Positions 19,165-27,846 of a stretch of DNA of 64,000 nt are shown one piece after another (positions within the stretch are counted from its first letter, which is position 1; the number at the start of each line of letters is the position of its first letter). The notes under the pieces were generated by a model. The model did no database searches, was not told the DNA's origin, and saw only the letters and a list, made by a program, of their open reading frames with translations. Location: NCBI GenBank assembly GCA_965371245.1, contig CBDUXT010000022.1:1-64000 (forward strand). The letters are read 5' to 3'. The position numbers and the translations under genes were made by a program. The stretch comes from CBDUXT01 sp965371245 (GTDB lineage Bacteria; Planctomycetota; Phycisphaerae; UBA1845).

Positions 19165-19200
19165 CCGGCCCTGGTCAGCCCTGCCGAACCCTGGCAGGCG

Positions 19201-20991
19201 TTATGCGTTCAGCGGCTTGGCCACCTCCAGTTTCTCAAGGGCCTCGCACAGGGAACGGAGGTCGTCCGCGAAACGGTCTCGCTTTTCACCGAGGAACTGC
19301 TCGGCTCGGGAGCGGTAGTATTCGATCCCGGAGAACAGATTGTCCTTGAACTCGCGGAAGTACTTTGGAACATGGGCGGACAGGCCGAGCGTGTAGTCCT
19401 CGATCTCCTTGCGAAGGTGATCGACGTACAGCGAAAGCTCTCGAATGAACATGTGTGGACGATCATGCCTGGTGGTAAGCGACAGCCGCCCGTAGATGTG
19501 CGACACCATCTCCTGCAAGGTGGAGATCTTGGTGAAGTCCGCGATGCCGGGACCGCAGCAGATCGCGGGCGTGGCATTCGGGTCGATGTCGCGCATGAGC
19601 GTCACGCCGCCGCCAAGGTCATGGCAGATGCAGGCTTTCGCAACGACTCGCTCTTTCGCGGCGACGAGCTGTTGGTGCGGCAACCCCTCGACAGTCATGT
19701 GCTCGAGCTTACGTTTCTGGAAAGCGCGGGAGGCGGGACAGAGCGGGAGTTTCGTGAACTCGGTGTTGGATACAAGGAAGCCCTTCGGGCATGGGCTACC
19801 GGGTTTGCCCTCCCGGATGCGGCGCCGGCGCGCCTCTTCGCTGGCCGAAGTTCGGAGGGTCCAAAATGGGATCCCAAGCGGCGAGCTGTCGCTGAGATGC
19901 ACGTCGCGGTCCGTGGCGCTCGAGAGCTCTTGCTGATGAGCGGCATCGACGTTCGCCACTTCCGGCACAAGCAAGAACGGGGTTGCCCAGCCGGTGCTTT
20001 CAACTCGGAAATACTTGAGCAGCAGTCTGTCTTCATCGGCCGTTCCGATGCCGCCCTGGGCGGTGATCTGCATCTCGAGCGGAATGTCGTTGGACAATCC
20101 GCCGGCAGCCTCGCGAAAGATGCCAAGCAGCGTTTCCTGGAGTTCCCGTTTCCGTTCTTTGAACTCCTCCAGGATGGGACCCATCAAGAGTCCTTTGGTG
20201 GCGAAGGCGTGTCCGCCGCAGTTTAGCCCGGATTCGACACGGAATTCGGACACCCACAGGCCACGTTTGGCGAGGAATCTTCCCTGAATCATCGCCGATC
20301 GCAAATCGCTGACCTTCAGGACGATCCTTTTCTTGATGATTCCGTTCCGGTCCGGGTGGAAGTCCGTGAATCGGGCGGCATAGGTAAAGAGACGCTTGTT
20401 CATGCCCGCCGAGAAGATGATGGAGGAGGTCAGCGAGCTGTTCGCGTAGCCGCGTAAGGCGGCCATGGCGTCAGCGAACTCCGGCGCGAGCCTTTCTCCG
20501 TTTCGGTAGACGTCTCGATCAAGCTTCGTCATGATGTTGACGTCGATCGCGCCGGGGACCGCGCGGCGGCGGAGTTCATCCTGCAGGCGTGCCTTCTCGT
20601 CCGGATTCTTCGTCGCCAGCATCTGGTGATAGGCTCTTCTGGGCGGCGAATCCGGAAGCATTTCGTAGTATTGAGTGATGTCGCTGCGCTCCTGGAACGG
20701 CGATGCCTGCAAGGTCCGGACCTGTTTGCGAACGAGTCGGTCCACAAGATTCAGATACGCGGTGATACGCCGGGCGCGAGCGTCCTCCGCGCGCCGGCCG
20801 ATCTCTTCGTAGGGCTCCTCCGCCTTGTGGCAGTGCATCTTTCGTAATTGTTCGATGAGCACATCGTCCACCAGAGAGATCACCGTGCTGATGCCGTACT
20901 TGGCAACCCTTAGCGGCGTATCGACAGTGAATCCCGTGCCCATGACCGGGATGTGAAACGTATGCGCGCTGTGATTGGTTGCATCCGTCAT
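19201..20991 (-). CDS. Conserved protein, possibly nitronate-monooxygenase-like TIM barrel
   Basis: 596 residues, no signal peptide or membrane helix. The N-terminus FHIPVMGTGFTVDTPLRVAKYGISTVISLVDD looks like the opening strand of an FMN-type barrel. Further on are ESGLNCGGHAFATKG and AQGGIGTADEDRLLLKYF followed by STGWATPFLLVPEV, which recall the glycine-rich phosphate-binding segments of the 2-nitropropane dioxygenase/IMPDH superfamily. Several cysteines cluster (LCPASR, ACICHD, ICCGPG). I do not recognise a named family; the barrel assignment is inference. It is on the same strand as the mocA/xdhC genes but 780 nt away from them. Confidence 0.55.
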   Translation of the reverse strand: MTDATNHSAHTFHIPVMGTGFTVDTPLRVAKYGISTVISLVDDVLIEQLRKMHCHKAEEPYEEIGRRAEDARARRITAYLNLVDRLVRKQVRTLQASPFQERSDITQYYEMLPDSPPRRAYHQMLATKNPDEKARLQDELRRRAVPGAIDVNIMTKLDRDVYRNGERLAPEFADAMAALRGYANSSLTSSIIFSAGMNKRLFTYAARFTDFHPDRNGIIKKRIVLKVSDLRSAMIQGRFLAKRGLWVSEFRVESGLNCGGHAFATKGLLMGPILEEFKERKRELQETLLGIFREAAGGLSNDIPLEMQITAQGGIGTADEDRLLLKYFRVESTGWATPFLLVPEVANVDAAHQQELSSATDRDVHLSDSSPLGIPFWTLRTSASEEARRRRIREGKPGSPCPKGFLVSNTEFTKLPLCPASRAFQKRKLEHMTVEGLPHQQLVAAKERVVAKACICHDLGGGVTLMRDIDPNATPAICCGPGIADFTKISTLQEMVSHIYGRLSLTTRHDRPHMFIRELSLYVDHLRKEIEDYTLGLSAHVPKYFREFKDNLFSGIEYYRSRAEQFLGEKRDRFADDLRSLCEALEKLEVAKPLNA

Positions 20992-21773
20992 GTCGCCTTC
21001 TCCGAGTACGGCGAGGTGCCAGTTTGTATTGAACGGTCAACGAGGGGCGCGGGCAAACGATGGTTCCTTCGCATGAGTCGATCCCGTTCGGTCGTTATCC
21101 TGTCAAGCCAGGTTGGCGCAGGCCGGCACCAACACGCTCGTGCGACTGTGTGTCGTGCCATTGGTGTTGCGGCGCGCGGAGCCAACACTCCGCGGCTCGC
21201 CGGCGCTTCAGAATCGCGCGCGATGTCCGGCAAGCCGACGTCCGCCCGCAACTCGCCCAATCCATCGCGGTACGTCGGTGAAGCATGCATCGTTCGTTCC
21301 GTTGCCTTACCGGCACCGATCCATAGGCATCGGCAATAACCGTGCCAACCGCGGCGGGGACGCTGAAACATCGTATTGTACAACCTCACTGCGCTGAAAG
21401 CGATATCTTGTCCAGCCTGAAAACTCCGCACGGCTTGCAAACAAAGCAATTGCGGCGTTGTCTCTCGTAGCGTTCGCACGTGCCCGTGTGGCGAATCAAC
21501 AGCCCCGGAAGCCTGGGCACGCCGCCGTCGCAGACGTGGCGGATTTTCCTGGACAACCACATTCGCGATCTCGTGGCGATCGATTTGTTCAGGGTTCCGA
21601 CTACGACGTTTCGCATCTTGTTCGGCTTCATCGTACCGCGACACCGCCGAAGACCTTGAACGGCGCCGGATGGAGTTGTTGATAGCGACAGGCGTCCGCC
21701 GCTGTTTTTGGCCTATCGCCCTAACGCTCATCGGCGCGAGATTCGTCTCGACTCCACACGGAGCTCGATCGGG
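20992..21773. other. Intergenic region without recognisable gene
   Basis: The open frames crossing this 782-nt stretch on both strands (longest 20988-21731 on the minus strand) are Arg/Pro/Ala-rich, overlap one another and contain no family pattern I know. No tRNA-like cloverleaf and no copy of repeats R1-R5 was seen. It may be decayed coding sequence plus the promoter of the 596-residue protein gene. Confidence 0.5.
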
Positions 21774-22385
21774 TCATGCACCGAGTTCCTCATAATCCGC
21801 CCGCGTATCGATATCGCGCAATATGGCGTCGTCGTCGATGGCGACCTCGCATACCAGGTCAGCGCGAAGGCGCTGGAGTTCGTTGAGTCCACCGTCCATT
21901 TCGCCGAGCGTTTGACGTAGAACGGCCGGGAACAGGATGGGGTGTCCCCGCTTACCGCCGCAGGTCGCCACGACGATTCTCGAGGGGTTCTCGCGAAAGG
22001 CTTCGACGCATCGCCGGCATGCCTCGGGCGGAACCGTCGGCATGTCGGCCGGGATCACAAGTATACCGGCATCCATCGACAGGCCATGGACTTCGTCCAG
22101 ACGGTCCAGCCCCCGTCGGATCGAGTCGATCATCTGACTTGACGAGTCGTCGTTGATGGCGACGAGCAAGCGATCATCTCGGGGCAGATCGATCGTATCG
22201 ACGAGCTCGGTTCTGGTCACCACCACGACGGCATCCAACCCCGCCGCGAGCATGGTTCGCGCCGTGTGCGCCGTCATCGTACACTCGCCGTAGGGTAGCG
22301 TCTGCTTGGAAGCCCCCATTCGCCGGCTCATGCCCGCGGCCGGAAGCACGCCGTACACCGGGACTCGCGGTTTCGTTGGCCTCAC
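21774..22385 (-). CDS. Molybdenum cofactor nucleotidyltransferase (MocA-like)
   Basis: 203 residues. The N-terminal nucleotide-binding motif is LPAAGMSRRMGASKQTLPYG (L-A-A-G-x-S-x-R-M-G ... K). The acidic metal-binding motif is VIPADMPTVPPE, and GGKRGHPILFP matches the G-H-P motif of MocA/MobA-type NTP transferases. MocA attaches CMP to molybdopterin, making the cytosine-dinucleotide cofactor used by xanthine-oxidase-family enzymes, which fits the Mo hydroxylase a few kilobases upstream. Its ATG overlaps the stop of xdhC by 4 nt, so the pair is translationally coupled. Confidence 0.87.
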   Translation of the reverse strand: MRPTKPRVPVYGVLPAAGMSRRMGASKQTLPYGECTMTAHTARTMLAAGLDAVVVVTRTELVDTIDLPRDDRLLVAINDDSSSQMIDSIRRGLDRLDEVHGLSMDAGILVIPADMPTVPPEACRRCVEAFRENPSRIVVATCGGKRGHPILFPAVLRQTLGEMDGGLNELQRLRADLVCEVAIDDDAILRDIDTRADYEELGA

Positions 22386-23323
22386 GGCGCATCCACAGGG
22401 AAAGGACCCTCGATCGCCTCACGATGGGTCGCGCGGCGGAGGCTGATCAACTCGGCCGCAATGCTAATGGCGATCTCGTCCGTTGTAACGGCATCGATCT
22501 TCAACCCGATCGGCGCATGGACTTGTGCCAGCGCGCTCTCGCTCGCGCCGGCCTGCCGTAAGTCGTCGAAGATGACTCTGATCTTGCGGCGACTGCCGAT
22601 CATGCCGATATACTTGGCCTGCGATCCGAGAACGGCACCGAGCGCCGCCTCGTCGTGTCGGTGCCCGCGCGTCACGATGACGACGTAGGCACCGCTGTGG
22701 CGAACTTGCTCTTTCAAGAGCTTGGCCATATCGCCGACATGCACGATGACCGGGGGTGGAAAGCGACCCTCGTTGGCGTATTCGCTGCGATCGTCCATGA
22801 CGTGGACTTCAAATCCGATGCGCTGGGTCACGTCCGCGAGCACCCGGCTGATATGCCCGGCCCCGGCGATCAACAGCTTCGGTGCAGCCTCCACGTGAAC
22901 ACGATACGCCCACTGTCGTTCGTCCTTCTCGATCCGGATGGGAACGGTGGCGGCGCCGGTCTTGAGGGCCGTTACGGCTGCGCGGTACGGTCCCATTTCG
23001 GTGTCCGGGTTGATGGGACAGATGGCCACGTCCATTTCGCCGCCGCAAATCATGCCGTCGTCATATCCGAAGTCGGCGTCGAGCCTGAAGGTCACGAGTC
23101 GCCCGACCCCGGCATCGAGCTGCTGATGAGCTTGGCGGCGCACGTCCGCCTCGACGCAGCCGCCGCCAAGTGTGCCGGTAACGGTCGCGCTGTCATCGAC
23201 GCAAACCATGACGCCCGCCGGCTGTGGTGTCGATCCGCGCGTAGCCACCACAACACAGAGCGCGACGCGTCGGCCGGCTTCGTGCTCGGTTACGATCGTC
23301 TGAAGTACATCCCGCGGCGTCAT
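22382..23323 (-). CDS. xdhC: XdhC/CoxI family Mo-hydroxylase maturation factor
   Basis: 313 residues in two domains. The N-terminal XdhC_CoxI domain has ATRGSTPQPAGVMVCV and TGTLGGGCVEADV, with DDGMICGGEMDV before the linker. The C-terminal Rossmann domain has LLIAGAGHISRVLADV, VMDDRSEYANEGRFP, YVVIVTRGHRHDEAALGAVL and KYIGMIGSRRK. XdhC proteins bind Moco, promote its sulfuration and insert it into the target hydroxylase. The partner is most likely the fused Mo-Fe/S subunit at 24949-27846. Upstream, 245 nt separate it from the HemN-like gene, and that gap holds repeat R5. Confidence 0.92.
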   Translation of the reverse strand: MTPRDVLQTIVTEHEAGRRVALCVVVATRGSTPQPAGVMVCVDDSATVTGTLGGGCVEADVRRQAHQQLDAGVGRLVTFRLDADFGYDDGMICGGEMDVAICPINPDTEMGPYRAAVTALKTGAATVPIRIEKDERQWAYRVHVEAAPKLLIAGAGHISRVLADVTQRIGFEVHVMDDRSEYANEGRFPPPVIVHVGDMAKLLKEQVRHSGAYVVIVTRGHRHDEAALGAVLGSQAKYIGMIGSRRKIRVIFDDLRQAGASESALAQVHAPIGLKIDAVTTDEIAISIAAELISLRRATHREAIEGPFPVDAP

Positions 23324-23458
23324 GCCCCCAGTATAGGTTGTGGACGCACCGCGACACAGCCCGCCGGTCGTGAAGGATGGCTACGGGTGCGTAACAGTCT
23401 TGGCGGACCCTGCAAAGCCATCTACGGCGCCACGCTGCGTCAGAGCCGTGGCGCAAGC

Positions 23459-23563
23459 CCACGGACACGATGCGACCAAGCAGAGGGCTTCTACGATACC
23501 AGACCGGTCACAGGGCTCGCGCCCCGTGCTCTGAAAACTGCCCGCCGATTCGGTCATGCACCC
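23459..23563. repeat. Repeat R5 (about 100 nt), inverted relative to the copy at 63.9 kb
   Basis: The stretch from CACGGACACGATGCGA through ACGATACCAGACCGGTCAC to GAAAACTGCCCGCCGATTCG matches, as reverse complement, the last ~100 nt of the window with only a few differences. It lies in the 245-nt gap between xdhC and the HemN-like gene. No open frame shared by the two copies looks protein-like. Confidence 0.8.
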
Positions 23564-23568
23564 GATGG

Positions 23569-24924
23569 CTACGAGTATCTCGCACCTCGGTGGCAGGGCG
23601 GGTAGAACATGGGGAGCCATCGATCCACTCGCAGCAGGCCCTCGCGCGACAGCTCGACCTCGTTCGTGTCGCTTTGAATCCAACGGTTTCGCCGCAGCTC
23701 GTCCAAGGGACTCGCGAAGCGATCCAGCGGATCAACGCCGAAGCGGTCGCGAAGCCGATCCACATCGACCCGTCCGAGCTTGAGTTGCAAGATGAACTCG
23801 CGGATCAGGCGCTCGTCGTGGTTTAGTGAGTAGGCTCGCCCGATCGGCAAGTCCTCGCTGCGAACCCGGTCAAGGTATGTTGTCTGAGAGGTGACGTTCT
23901 GAAAATGGACGCCGCCGAGATACGAAAACGAGGCCACGCCGAGCCCCAGCAGGTCGGCGCCGTGATATTGCCGATCCTGATAGATAAAGACGTGTTTCTT
24001 CGCGTCGCGCACCGCGGAGTAGGCACTGCGAACGTCGTAGCCCGCCTCTTCGAGTCGCGCAAAAGCCAGGCCCAGGCGTCGCCGTTTCTCGTGCCATGAA
24101 ATCAAGGCTGTGTCTGTGGGGCCGGCACATACATCATGGTAGAGCGGCGTGTTGAGCGGTATTTCGAGCTGGTAGATCGTGACGCTCTCGGGTGCCATGG
24201 CGATGACACGGTCGATGCCGTCCAGGAACGATTCCGCCGTCTCGCCGGGAAGACCGACGATCAGATCGATGTTGACCACGGGGAAGCCCGCGCCGCGGAT
24301 CGCTTCGTGCGCCCGGTCTACATCGGCCGCAAGATGGATGCGCCCGTTTTTTTGCAGCACATGATCGTTGAACGTCTGCACGCCAAGGCTCAATCGCGTG
24401 ATGCCGTTGTCTCTGAGGGTCTTCATCTTGGATGCGGTGACGGTCTTGGGCGCGCACTCGAAGCAGACCTCTTCGGCCGCCGTCCACGGGGCGATCCCCT
24501 GCAAGCGCTCCAACAGTCGCGCGAGCGTTTCGCCGGGCAGAAGCGACGGCGTGCCCCCGCCGAAGTAGACGAAAGAGACGTCGCGACCCGACATGGCCGG
24601 GGTGTCGCGGTAAAGCCGCCACTCGTCGGCCACGGCGTCCGCGTATTCATCCATATGCCGGTGAGACTTGCCGGCATGCGAAAGAAAATAACAGTACCGG
24701 CACCGCTCGACGCAGAACGGAATGTGGACATAGAGCCCAAGCGGCGCACCGGAAGGCGACGGGGGCTGATCGAGCACGCCCGTCACGGCGTCCACGGCTT
24801 TTGACGTCCAAGCCGAAAAAGGCGGATAGGTGGAGATGAAGTAGTTTCCGGCAACCGGCTCGTCGATGCCACAACCGACTCCGTCGCCGCTGGTATCCGG
24901 TTCAACGTTCATGTTGGGATGCAT
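23569..24924 (-). CDS. HemN/HemW-like radical SAM protein
   Basis: 451 residues. The radical SAM cluster motif is CVERCRYC in LYVHIPFCVERCRYCYFLSH; the HemN-family pattern follows as FVYFGGGTPSLL, ITRLSLGVQTFNDHVL and NIDLIVGLPGETAESFLDG. A ~55-residue N-terminal extension precedes the usual start and the C-terminal HemN domain is present (YHGADLLGLGVASFSYLGG). HemW-type proteins are heme chaperones, HemN is the anaerobic coproporphyrinogen oxidase, and other members are methyltransferases or heme-degrading enzymes. Starts 24 nt after the Mo-hydroxylase subunit, so it is cotranscribed with it, which is unusual. ATG at 24912 is an alternative start. Confidence 0.82.
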   Translation of the reverse strand: MHPNMNVEPDTSGDGVGCGIDEPVAGNYFISTYPPFSAWTSKAVDAVTGVLDQPPSPSGAPLGLYVHIPFCVERCRYCYFLSHAGKSHRHMDEYADAVADEWRLYRDTPAMSGRDVSFVYFGGGTPSLLPGETLARLLERLQGIAPWTAAEEVCFECAPKTVTASKMKTLRDNGITRLSLGVQTFNDHVLQKNGRIHLAADVDRAHEAIRGAGFPVVNIDLIVGLPGETAESFLDGIDRVIAMAPESVTIYQLEIPLNTPLYHDVCAGPTDTALISWHEKRRRLGLAFARLEEAGYDVRSAYSAVRDAKKHVFIYQDRQYHGADLLGLGVASFSYLGGVHFQNVTSQTTYLDRVRSEDLPIGRAYSLNHDERLIREFILQLKLGRVDVDRLRDRFGVDPLDRFASPLDELRRNRWIQSDTNEVELSREGLLRVDRWLPMFYPPCHRGARYS

Positions 24925-24948
24925 GGCATCGCTACCTGGTTGGCGGCA

Positions 24949-27846
24949 TCAGATCGTCGCCGGCTCTTGGGCGCGTTTCTTACTCGCGAGCGCTTTGAGG
25001 ATTTTCTCAGGCGTGATGGGTAGATCCTTGATCCAAACGCCGGTGGCGTTGGCGATCGCGTGGGCTACGGCGCCGAGCACCGGCAGCGTGCTCCCTTCAC
25101 CGATTTCCTTGGCGCCGAATGGACCCCGGGGCTCGTACGAATCAACCAGCCCGCTGAAAATCTCCGGTGCATCCTTGATCGTCATCATCAGGTAGCCGTG
25201 CAGGTTCGGGTTGAGGATGCGACCCTGATCGTCAAACTGCACCTCCTCAAGCAAGGTTTCGCTGGCCCCCATGACGACGGCGCCCTCGACCTGACCGTGG
25301 ACCGAGAGCGGGTTGATGGGCGTGCCGCAGTCGTGATAGTCGGTGAACTTGTCGATCTTGACCTTGCCGGTCTCGAGATCGACGGAAACCTCGCAAACGG
25401 CGCTGCCAAACGAGTAGGCCGGACTGGTGCCAACGGTCGCCCCTTTGTAATTGCCGCCAAGTCCGTCGGGCGGTTTGTAGGCGCCGGTGCCGACCAGCGG
25501 ACCGTGATCGTTGAAATACTTCCGCGCCACCTCCTCCCAGGCCACGCCGTCGGATTCGACGCCGCGCGCGAACATCCGCCCGTTGTGCGCCTCGACCAAT
25601 GATTCGTCGCACCCGAGCAAGCGCGCGGCGTAGGGTTTCATTTTCTCGACCACCGCAGCGCCCGCCCGCGACACGGCATGGCCGGCCATCAAGGTCACCC
25701 GCGACGAATAAGCACCGAGATCAAGCGGTGAAATATCAGTGTCTTCGCTGCGGATGCGCAATCGCGCCGCCGGAATGCCGAGCGACTCGGCACACATCTG
25801 CGTCAAGACCGTGTCACTTCCCTGGCCGATTTCAGCGGCGCCGATCATCAAGACAGCCGCCATGCCGTCCTCGCTGATTTTCACGATCGCGTTGGCGTGC
25901 GGGAAGATCGACTTCTTCTGGAATGACTCGCGACCCTTTTCGTGCGAAAGCTGAACCTGGCCGCGGTAGATGCAATAGCCCGCGCCGGAGACAAACCCGC
26001 CACACCCGATGCCGATGCCCTTGCCCTTCGGTAGTTTGTTGTACTTCTGATCCCAGTTGGCTTTGGCGGACACCGCCTCCAGCGTGCGCAAAAACTCGCA
26101 GCTCCCGACGGCCATCTCATTGACGGTCATCGAGTTCGGTGTCATGGCGTTGCGCCGGCGAATCTCCACCGGGTCAATGCCCAGGTCGTCCGCGACCATG
26201 TTGAGCAAACATTCGAACGCGAACCGCGGCTGCGGAACGCCGTGGCCTCGCATCGCGCCGGCCGCCGGCTTGTTGGTCATCATGCGGTAGCCGTCGTACT
26301 TGTACGCCGGAAAGCGATAGAGCGTCGGCAGGACGCTCCCGGCGTAATACGCAGTGGCCACGCCAAAGGAAGAGTAGGCGCCGCCATCCAGATAGATTTC
26401 GCTGGCGAACGAGCGGATCGTTCCGTCGCGATCGACCCCGATCTTGAACTTCATGTGCTGCTTGTGCCGGCCGCGCCCGTGGTGAAACATCTCCTCACGC
26501 GAGTAGACCATCTTGACGGGTCGCCCGAGCTTCCTGCTGAATAGCGCCGCGCACAGATCAAGCGGTGTGGTTTCCGCCTTGCCGCCAAAGCCGCCGCCGA
26601 CGGTGGGACGGATCACGCGAATCTTGCCGAGCGGGATGTGCAGCACGTGGGCCATCATGTACTGGACGTAGTGCGGGACCTGCGTCGAGGTGTGGAGCAC
26701 CAGCGTGCCGTCGTGGTCCCAGGTGGCAATCGATGCGTGCGGCTCCAGCGGCGACTGGTAGATGTGGTTGCCGGTGAATGTCTCTTCGCGCACGTGAAAC
26801 GAGTCCGCGAAACCTTGCTCGACGTCGCCGAAGCTCTGCTCGACATGGGTGTTGATGTTGCGTTCGTAGCGATCGTGAATCCGCGGCGCGCCCTCTTCGC
26901 CCGCCAGATAGGGATCGAGCACGCACGGCAGCGCTTCGTATTCCACTTCGATGAGTTCCAGCGCCGCCTCGGCGGTCCGCTCATCGATCGCGGCCACGGC
27001 GGCCACCTCATCCCCGACGTGGCGGACCTTGTCTCGGGCGAGCACGTACTCGTCATACCGCGCGGGCGACACGCCGTACTGCGTATCGGGTACGTCCTTG
27101 CCGGTGATGACGGCCAGCACGCCCGGAAGGACTTCCGCCTTCGAGGTGTCGATGCGTTTGATACGCCCGTGCGCGATGGGCGATCCCAGGATCTTGCCGT
27201 ACACCATGTTGGAAAGTGCGATGTCGTCCGTGTAGAGCGCCCGCCCCGTGACCTTGTCAGCGGCGTCCACGCGCGGCATGGGCACACCGACGCTGGTGGC
27301 GTCTCGCGAGCTTGGTCGGTAGTCGGATTGTCCGTCTCGTCTTTCACCAAGCGAATGGTTTTTCTTGGCGCAGGTGCCGTTGTCGCGGTAGTTGTCGCAC
27401 CGCGACACGGCGCGCATGATTCCGGAGTACCCGGTGCAACGACAGAGGTTGCCGGCCAGGGCGTCTTTGATTTCTTCCGCCCCGGGATGGGGACGCTGAT
27501 CGAGCAACGCCGTCGCGGAGAGCACCATGCCGGGCGTGCAATACCCGCACTGGATGCCCCCTTCGTTGACAAACGATTTTTGAAGCGGCGTTAGCTGACC
27601 ATCAACCGCGACGCCTTCGATGGTCGTGATTTTTCGATCGGCGACCTCAGCGGCGAGCATCAGGCAGGCGTTCATCGGGCAACCGTCGATGAGCACGGTG
27701 CAAACGCCGCAGTCTCCAACGCCGCACCCCTTCTTGGTTCCGGTGAGACGCAGCTTGTCGCGCAGTACATCGACCAGCGTGTCGTAGGGCTCGACCACGA
27801 CGGCACGCTCCTGCCCGTTAACCCAGAAGGTGGCCACACTGCTCAT
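24949..27846 (-). CDS. Molybdenum hydroxylase: fused 2x[2Fe-2S] and Mo-cofactor subunits
   Basis: 965 residues, xanthine-oxidase family. Residues ~1-155 are the small iron-sulfur subunit: plant-type motif CGVGDCGVCTVLIDG...C, then CGYCTPGM and CRCTGY. Residues ~190-965 are the large Mo-binding subunit, with RVDAADKVTGRALYTDDI, PTVGGGFGGKAE, AMRGHGVPQPRFAFE, GAAEIGQGSDT and the C-terminal GAKEIGEGSTLP carrying the active-site Glu. In 4-hydroxybenzoyl-CoA reductase these are separate proteins, HcrC and HcrA; here they form one chain. Its location beside a benzoyl-CoA operon makes hydroxybenzoyl-CoA a plausible substrate, but other N-heterocycles or aldehydes cannot be excluded. The start overlaps the FAD-subunit stop (ATGA). 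Confidence 0.88.
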   Translation of the reverse strand: MSSVATFWVNGQERAVVVEPYDTLVDVLRDKLRLTGTKKGCGVGDCGVCTVLIDGCPMNACLMLAAEVADRKITTIEGVAVDGQLTPLQKSFVNEGGIQCGYCTPGMVLSATALLDQRPHPGAEEIKDALAGNLCRCTGYSGIMRAVSRCDNYRDNGTCAKKNHSLGERRDGQSDYRPSSRDATSVGVPMPRVDAADKVTGRALYTDDIALSNMVYGKILGSPIAHGRIKRIDTSKAEVLPGVLAVITGKDVPDTQYGVSPARYDEYVLARDKVRHVGDEVAAVAAIDERTAEAALELIEVEYEALPCVLDPYLAGEEGAPRIHDRYERNINTHVEQSFGDVEQGFADSFHVREETFTGNHIYQSPLEPHASIATWDHDGTLVLHTSTQVPHYVQYMMAHVLHIPLGKIRVIRPTVGGGFGGKAETTPLDLCAALFSRKLGRPVKMVYSREEMFHHGRGRHKQHMKFKIGVDRDGTIRSFASEIYLDGGAYSSFGVATAYYAGSVLPTLYRFPAYKYDGYRMMTNKPAAGAMRGHGVPQPRFAFECLLNMVADDLGIDPVEIRRRNAMTPNSMTVNEMAVGSCEFLRTLEAVSAKANWDQKYNKLPKGKGIGIGCGGFVSGAGYCIYRGQVQLSHEKGRESFQKKSIFPHANAIVKISEDGMAAVLMIGAAEIGQGSDTVLTQMCAESLGIPAARLRIRSEDTDISPLDLGAYSSRVTLMAGHAVSRAGAAVVEKMKPYAARLLGCDESLVEAHNGRMFARGVESDGVAWEEVARKYFNDHGPLVGTGAYKPPDGLGGNYKGATVGTSPAYSFGSAVCEVSVDLETGKVKIDKFTDYHDCGTPINPLSVHGQVEGAVVMGASETLLEEVQFDDQGRILNPNLHGYLMMTIKDAPEIFSGLVDSYEPRGPFGAKEIGEGSTLPVLGAVAHAIANATGVWIKDLPITPEKILKALASKKRAQEPATI

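Noticed and set aside
20988..21731. 247-codon minus-strand open frame between the 596-residue protein gene and mocA
   Set aside because: Arg-rich throughout, no recognisable motif, and overlapped by equally long frames on the other strand; typical of GC-rich non-coding DNA.
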